In this document: piece after piece, positions 58,735 through 64,000 of the stretch
Layout: the number at the start of each line of letters is the position of its first letter
Position numbering within the stretch: position 1 is the first letter of the stretch
DNA from: Cacajao melanocephalus
Lineage: Eukaryota; Chordata; Mammalia; Primates; Pitheciidae
Assembly (NCBI GenBank): GCA_963573385.1
Contig: CAUYLG010051073.1
Coordinates: forward strand, 24,233-88,232
Length of the DNA: 64,000 nt
Direction: 5' to 3'
Made by a program: the position numbers and the translations under genes
The notes under the pieces: model-generated
What the model was told of the DNA's origin: nothing
The model's input: only the letters and a program-made list of their open reading frames with translations
Database searches by the model: none

Positions 58735-58922
58735 AAGAGTGGTTAGAGTAGCTGTCATTCATGCACCTTCCAGGCATAAGTGACTTAATCCCCACGCAAC
58801 CCTGATGGGAGGCAGGTGCTACTGTCACGGAGGAGACAGCCTCAGAGAGGTTCAGCAACACGCCAGAGACCACACAGCTAAAGGATGGGAGGGAGATTTG
58901 AACCCAGAGCCAGTTCAGCCAC
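58735..58922 (+). mobile_element. MIR3-type element
   Basis: AGAGTAGCTGTCATTCATGC, GGAGGAGACAGCCTCAGAGAGG, GACCACACAGCTAAAGG, then GGAGATTTGAACCCAGAGCC. Confidence 0.78.
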
Positions 58923-59329
58923 TGAACATAGCCCCTGCCAGGTCTGGGGGTGGCGCTCAGCCTCCCCCAACCCCAGCCCTCATCTGCGGATTCCTAGACA
59001 GGAGGAAGGTAACCAGGAAGCAGACCCACTTTAGAAGCGGGGAAACAGGTCCAGGCAGGGCAGGAGACAGGCAGGACAGGCGGCTCCTGCACCGAGCAGG
59101 CTGAGGCTCTAGCCCAGATCGCTTCCTGGCCTCCGATCCCCATCCCACAAGCTTGCGGCTGCCCCTCCTCACCCTTCTTTTTGGTAGAACCTGCAGGGCT
59201 GTGCAAACGCGTAGCTCCCTCCTCCCTGAGGGCGGTGTGGGCGCCGCCTCCCTAGGTGCCATTGTTTCCTTATTTCTCCTCCCTGGCACCATGGGGAGGG
59301 CCTCCCCGTTCAGCAGGAGGCCCCGGGTC
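58923..59329. other. Unique sequence, no gene seen
   Basis: No supported feature. Confidence 0.4.
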
Positions 59330-59440
59330 TTGGCAACATCCTGCTTTCTAGAAATAAAAATGAGAAGAGGGAAAAAAAGCCTTCCAGGAGGCCGGTTCTT
59401 CTATTTACATGTAAAAAGGCCTCCTTGGTGCTCCCCGTCC
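59330..59440. promoter_or_regulatory. Small AT-rich candidate regulatory block
   Basis: CTAGAAATAAAAATGAG and a perfect 12-bp palindrome TTTACATGTAAA (59404-59415) preceded by CTA, giving a forkhead-like TATTTACAT. Repeat-free. Weak inference. Confidence 0.22.
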
Positions 59441-60940
59441 CTCCCCCACTTCTTCTGGGGGTTGAAGATTGTTTGGAGGACATGCAGGGCCTCTGTGACC
59501 CCAGGAGCCTCCTCAGGGAGCTAGGCGGAGGTGTCCACAGGGAGGGAGATCAGATGGCCTCGGAGGGTTGGGGGGGCTGTGGGGAGGGGCAGGCCTCGTC
59601 GCCCCACCTCCCTTAATGGGAAATTTCATGGGTGTGGTAGCTTGTGAGACCGGCAGGCTGCGCCCAGGCCCCCGCCCCCACCATCTGCTCCAAAGCCAAA
59701 AGTCGAAGGGGCGGGGAGGACGCCTCTGCCAGGGGCTCCGGGATCCTTTGCGTCAGCCTCGATGGTCACCTCCCCTCCCCAGCCCCACATTTTTAAGCAG
59801 ATGTCTCCCATTGATGAGCTCAAGGTTGGCTCCGGCGCGCCCCCACCGTCCCAGCCGCCTACTGCGTGGGATGCGGGAACCAAGCCCAGCCCACACTCTG
59901 GCCTGCAGGCTCCCACTGCCAGCCCAGCAGCCTGGCAGCCGCGAGTGGGGTCCCAGCCCGGAACCAGGCACCTGGCCAGCGGGGGCTCTGCCAGGCAGCT
60001 GGCCTGCCCCTCGGGCAGGAGACTGGCGCCCATGGGCCCTCTGGGGTTTGGGCCGTGCCCAGCTGGCCGGGCCTGGGGCTAGAGCTGACTCCCTGGACTC
60101 TCTGGGAGGTCAAATCCTAACCCCACTGGGGTACCGAGGTCCTCGCCTTCACCCTTTGTGCTGAGCTTCACTGTTCGCCCCACGGAGGAAAGGAGGCCCC
60201 CTGTTCCTGGGAAAAATGAATCCCACCTCCTGCATTCTAGGTAAAGAGTGAACCCAAGTAAAGCGAAGATCAACCAGTGAGAGGGCAGATGGGCAGAACT
60301 GCACTGGCGTGTGGGTGACTGAGCAGAGAGGCCTGGATGCCGGGGCAGGACTCAGGGCTAGGGCGGGCCAGGCCAGGATCCACTGTGGCGTGAGATCGCT
60401 ATCGTGAGCTCTCTGCCCAATTTCCCTGCTTGCAAAACTGGAATAAGAAAAGCTGGCTTGCAGGACTCTTGTGCGCTGATACCTTCCCGGGCTGCTGTCC
60501 CAAGAGCCAGGGAAGGAGGGGAGAGGAGGTTAGGGGTGAAGACTTTTAGAGGAGAGAACAGGAGGTTCAAGCAATTGCCCCATTAACCCAGGGCTGGGCG
60601 AGGCCCCTCAGTGACCCCTGACTCCTAATCTTTCTAGAAGGCTATAGAGGTTGCAGAGGGGACGATGACGCAGAGAGCTTAAAGAAGCTTCTGGAAGCTG
60701 CCTGGCAGGGCTCTGGCCCCGGAAATGCAGACCCACATCAACTACACTGGTGAGATCCAGGAGCCCCAGACCCCGCCTGCCTTCTGGGGTGACTGTATGG
60801 GGCTGGTGGGGCACCAAGGGCTTGGCACACGTGAGTCTCCTGTGGCCTCCGCTTCCCGCCTGGGGAACATGGGACCCAAAGATCCACCTACAGCCAGAGG
60901 GTCCTCTGGGTGCATGGCCGCTGGCCAACCCTCAGCCCTG
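59441..60940. other. Unique GC-rich sequence, no gene seen
   Basis: Includes a moderately CpG-rich patch at 59640-59860. Open frames up to 198 codons overlap on both strands without domains. Confidence 0.4.
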
Positions 60941-60944
60941 GCCT

Positions 60945-61008
60945 CACTGCACAGATGAGAAAACTGAGGCACACACAGGCAGGGATGGAGTCACAGATCT
61001 GCATGGAG
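60945..61008 (+). mobile_element. MIR fragment
   Basis: CACAGATGAGAAAACTGAGGCACACACAGGCAGGG. Confidence 0.55.
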
Positions 61009-61010
61009 CT

Positions 61011-61040
61011 GTCAGGAGAGGGAATGTCAGGAGAGGGAAT
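61011..61040 (+). repeat. 15-bp tandem duplication
   Basis: GTCAGGAGAGGGAAT is present twice head to tail (61011-61025 and 61026-61040). Confidence 0.95.
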
Positions 61041-61790
61041 TTCTGCTGCTCATCCCAGGCCCTCCTCATCCTGCACCATCTCTCTCCCTCTCCCCTTCTC
61101 TCTCAGACATTGCCATCAAACCCAGATCCCCCTGAAAACCCACTCAAGGGGAGGAGTTGTAGAGGCAGCAGGAAGGCAACAGACCCCTCCCCTCCCTCAG
61201 CCCCAGCCCTGGCCCGGCCCTGGTACCTGTTCCAGAAGTCAGAGGTGCACTTGCTGTGGGGGCTGTGACAGATCTAAGGCACAGGCTCAGAGGAATTTCC
61301 ACTGCAGTCGAGGGAGAGGGAGGGCAGGAGGGTACAGGTTGTGATCTCTAGAGCTGGGCAGAAGGAAGACCCGGGCCAGGCCCCCAGGAGGCGCTCCATG
61401 GAGGGCACCTCCTGAAGCGTGCAGGCCGAGGCTCTGGGCATCCAGGCCCTGCTGCCGCTCTCAGACTGCCTGGGCCCCCGCCTCACCTGGACAGGGAATC
61501 CGGGGCTGTGGGGACCCAGTGCAAAATGAAAATGGGTACCTCCTGTTCACAAACGATGAAGAGCATCATGATGGCCACACCAGGGCCATAAAACCAAGCA
61601 TGGGCCCTCCCGAGCGTGGGGCCTGGGTGGCTGCTGGGGCTGCCCAGCCATGAAGCCTCCTTGCTGCCAGGTCAGAGAGAGAACAGGGGAAAGGCGGCGA
61701 CCACAGGGCCCCCCCTCAATAGGACAGGCAGTAGACCAAGACGGGCAAGCCCAGCACCCAGCCTGTCTTTCGATTCTGGCTCTGATACTT
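61041..61790. other. Unique sequence, no gene seen
   Basis: No supported feature. Confidence 0.4.
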
Positions 61791-61796
61791 CCCTTT

Positions 61797-62090
61797 GTTT
61801 TTTTTTTTTTGAGACAGAGTCTCGCTGTCTCCCAGCTGAAGTGCAGTAGCGCGATCTTGGTTCCTGCAACCTCTGCCTTCTGGGTTCAAGCCATTCTCCT
61901 GCCTCAGCCTCCTGGATAGCTGGGATTACAGATGCCCACCACCACCACGCTCGGCCAATTTTTGTGCTTTTAGTAGAGATAGGGTTTCACCATGTTGGCC
62001 AGGCTGGTCTCAAACTCCTGACCTCAAGTGATCCACTTGCCTTAGCCTCCCAAAATGCTGGGATTGCAGGCGTGAGCCACCGCGCCCGGC
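61797..62090 (-). mobile_element. Alu with flanking duplication
   Basis: A reverse-complement Alu. CTGGCTCTGATAC precedes it and CTGGCTCTAATAC follows it (one mismatch). Confidence 0.93.
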
Positions 62091-62262
62091 CTGGCTCTAA
62101 TACGTCCTAACTGGAGCCTTGGGCAAGCAGCTCAACCTCTTTGTGCCTCAGTTTCCTCATCTGTAACATGCGCTGTTGTAATGACACAGTAGTCCTTCCC
62201 TTACTGGATTGTTGGGGAACTCAAAGGAGTTACCTTTACAAGTAAACCGCTGCACACAGGAG
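62091..62262 (+). mobile_element. MIR element hit by the Alu
   Basis: AACTGGAGCCTTGGGCAAGCAGCTCAACCTCTTTGTGCCTCAGTTTCCTCATCTGTAAC. Its 5' part (TTTCGATTCTGGCTCTGATAC) lies before the Alu. Confidence 0.78.
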
Positions 62263-62274
62263 GTGGTGGTACTG

Positions 62275-62305
62275 ATTTATTATTATTATTATTAATTATT
62301 ATTGG
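62275..62305 (+). repeat. (TTA)n microsatellite
   Basis: ATTTATTATTATTATTATTA, then ATTATTATT, about 30 bp. Confidence 0.9.
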
Positions 62306-62705
62306 CCACCATCCCAGTGACTCCTAGGCCACGGCCTGGATGGTGCTCATGGGGCAGGAGGGGCTGTGAGGTGTTCTTTGGGAACCTTAGTACGTCACAT
62401 AAATGAGGCTGCAGTCCCTGGCCCTGCAGTAAATAAATCCTGGGACCGTGGCAAATCTCTTCTCGTCTTCGAGTCTGTTTCTTTCCTGGGGAGGGGTTGG
62501 GCCAGTCCTTCAGACTCTGATACTGGAGAATTTCTGCTGCCCCCTTGGGTGGGAATCGGTACCCACATAGGCCCTGAGGTTTGCTTTTTGCCCAGGTGAG
62601 CAGGCCTATGGCTGGAGCTGCTAATCCCCCTTTCTACCAGGGATATGTGGAATTATGGCTCTTCCTTCTCCTCCCAGAGCCAGAGATTTCCATCCTTCTG
62701 TCTAG
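62306..62705. other. Unique sequence, no gene seen
   Basis: No supported feature. Confidence 0.4.
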
Positions 62706-63035
62706 TCATCTAACCAACATCCATCCATCCATCCAAACCACTTCCATCCATCTAAACAACCAAAATCTATCCACTCATCCATTCTCTATCCATTCAAAAT
62801 CCATCCATCTATCCAACATCCAGCCATCCAACATCCATCCATCCATCCATCCGACTCTCCATCCATCATCTGTCCAACATCCATTGGTCCAGCCATCCTT
62901 CCACTCATCCAATTCCATGCAAGTATCTACCCATTCAACATCCACGCAGTCATCTCTTCATCCCTCCGTCCGTCTGTCCATCCATCCATCTGTCCATCCA
63001 TCCAAGATCCTTCTCTTCATCCATCCATCAACACA
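62706..63035 (+). repeat. Degenerate (CCAT)n tract
   Basis: About 330 bp of CATC/CCAT steps, with perfect stretches around 62718-62735, 62833-62852 and 62976-63004, interrupted by AACATC, TCTAAAC and CCGTCCGTC variants. Confidence 0.88.
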
Positions 63036-63215
63036 GCTTTCGTCAGGTCAGAGAGACAGACACCAATGCCAAGCAGCAGGGCCCAGAGCTGTCAGGACTC
63101 AGTGAGTGGGCAGCAGAGGTCTCTAGGGGTGGCCAGGGGTCATGGCCAGTGGTGTGAACTCCTGCTTCTTTAAGGCTGGCAGAGAGTAGGGCAAGTGATT
63201 TGGGGGAAAGTAAAG
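63036..63215. other. Unique sequence, no gene seen
   Basis: No supported feature. Confidence 0.4.
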
Positions 63216-63219
63216 GACT

Positions 63220-63366
63220 GAGGTCAAATCACAGCTCTGCTTTTATAATCTGGTAACCTGACCCAGGTGACTAACCTCTTTGTGCCTCAGTTTCTTTGCC
63301 TGTAAAATGGGCATAAAAGAGGCTTCTTTGGAGTTCTTATGAAGATTAAATGAAAATGACAATACA
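63220..63366 (+). mobile_element. MIR element
   Basis: GGTCAAATCACAGCTCTGC...CCTCTTTGTGCCTCAGTTTCTTTGCCTGTAAAATGGGC...GTTCTTATGAAGATTAAATG. It is truncated by the following Alu. Confidence 0.82.
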
Positions 63367-63656
63367 GGCCAGGCACAGCGGCTCATGCCTGTAATCCCAG
63401 CACTTTGGGAGGCCGAGGCAGGCGGATCACTTGAGGTTGGGAGTTTGAGACCAGCCTCACCAACATGGAGAAACCCCATCTCTACTAAAAATACAAAATT
63501 AGCCGGGCGTGGTGGTGCATGCCTGTAATCCCAGCTACTGGAGAGGTGCAGGCAGGAGAATCACTTGAACCCAGGAGGCGGAGATTGCAGTGGGCAGAGA
63601 AGGACCTTGGATGGATGTACTCCAGCCTGGGCAACATGAGCAAAACTCCGTCTTAA
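63367..63656 (+). mobile_element. Alu with a microsatellite tail
   Basis: A full Alu whose A-tail has expanded into the adjacent GAAA tract. GACAATA occurs before the Alu (about 63358-63364) and GACAATA again at 63897-63903, after the tract, so the tract lies within the insertion. Confidence 0.93.
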
Positions 63657-63729
63657 AAAACGAAAAAGAAAGAAAAAGAAAGAAAGAAGAAAGAAAGAGA
63701 GAGAGAGAGAGAAAGAAAGAGAGAGAGAG

Positions 63730-63764
<35 letters not shown>

Positions 63765-63826
63765 AAAACAAAGAAAGAGAAAGAAAGAAAAAGAAAGAAA
63801 GAAAAAGAAAGAAAGAGAAGGAAGGA

Positions 63827-63886
<60 letters not shown>

Positions 63887-63896
63887 GAAAGAAAGA
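63657..63896 (+). repeat. (GAAA)n/(GA)n polypurine tract
   Basis: About 240 bp, almost all A and G on the plus strand. Perfect GAAA runs lie at about 63731-63768 and 63826-63884, with GAGAGA blocks at 63696-63732. Long FLSFFLSF open frames on the minus strand are artefacts of this tract. Confidence 0.95.
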
Positions 63897-64000
63897 GACA
63901 ATATAAAGCAAGCAAGAGACTGACTGGGACAAGTGATGAGCCCAAGGCTGGTTGCATTATTTGCCCACAGCTCGAGGCCGCTGCTGAAGAGGGCACCTGC

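Noticed and set aside
63535..63996. 153-codon Phe/Leu/Ser-rich minus-strand frame resembling a membrane protein
   Set aside because: It is the translation of the GAAA polypurine tract.

Overview
This window is primate nuclear DNA, almost certainly human. It carries about 28 Alu copies in both orientations (old J-type to younger S/Y-type), with MIR, L2, L1M, MLT1/MaLR LTR, MER5A-like and MER20-like relics, CA, AT, TG and GAAA microsatellites, overall CpG depletion and isolated CpG islands. No complete protein-coding gene, rRNA, tRNA, CRISPR array or prokaryotic feature is visible. Nearly all long open frames are artefacts of Alus, GC-rich DNA or tandem repeats.

The only coding feature I can support is one candidate first coding exon on the minus strand (32626-32668). 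It lies in a strong CpG island (about 32640-33160). Its ATG has A at -3 and an in-frame upstream stop, and the 14 codons run into a GTAAGT splice donor. This suggests a minus-strand gene or alternative promoter whose body lies toward lower coordinates, making 1-32.6 kb intron and 33.2-64 kb upstream or intronic DNA of a longer isoform. I cannot name the gene from 14 residues. Homeodomain and NKX2-like motifs sit just upstream of the island.

Layout. 0-3 kb: Alu-in-Alu nest, then an MLT1 LTR split by an Alu, then tandem AluJ. 3-13 kb: mostly Alu-poor (one Alu at 7.1 kb), with regulatory-looking AT-rich or CpG-rich blocks at 5.2, 10.6 and 12.5 kb. 13-20 kb: Alu-dense, with an L1M 3' end broken by two Alus. 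20-32 kb: mixed unique sequence, several MLT1 LTRs, a MER20-like element, a dimeric 24/25-bp minisatellite and a purine tract. 32.6-33.2 kb: CpG-island promoter. 33-43 kb: MER5A/MER20 relics and a GATA-motif pair. 43.5-45.9 kb: a 2.4-kb CACACACCAAYCACCATCAG-type minisatellite with higher-order structure. 46.5-52.3 kb: Alu-free, with AT-rich blocks, adjacent palindromes and a 36-bp sequence present twice 2.2 kb apart. 52-64 kb: Alus, MIR/L2, an MLT1 LTR, a long GT-rich tract, a CCAT repeat and a terminal GAAA tract.

The picture is a gene-poor but possibly enhancer-rich intron or flank around one promoter. Conservation, motif occupancy and splicing are inference; they need alignment and transcript data I do not have. 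Repeat family names rest on recognised consensus features, and boundaries are approximate to about 5-20 bp for Alus and 20-50 bp for old repeats.
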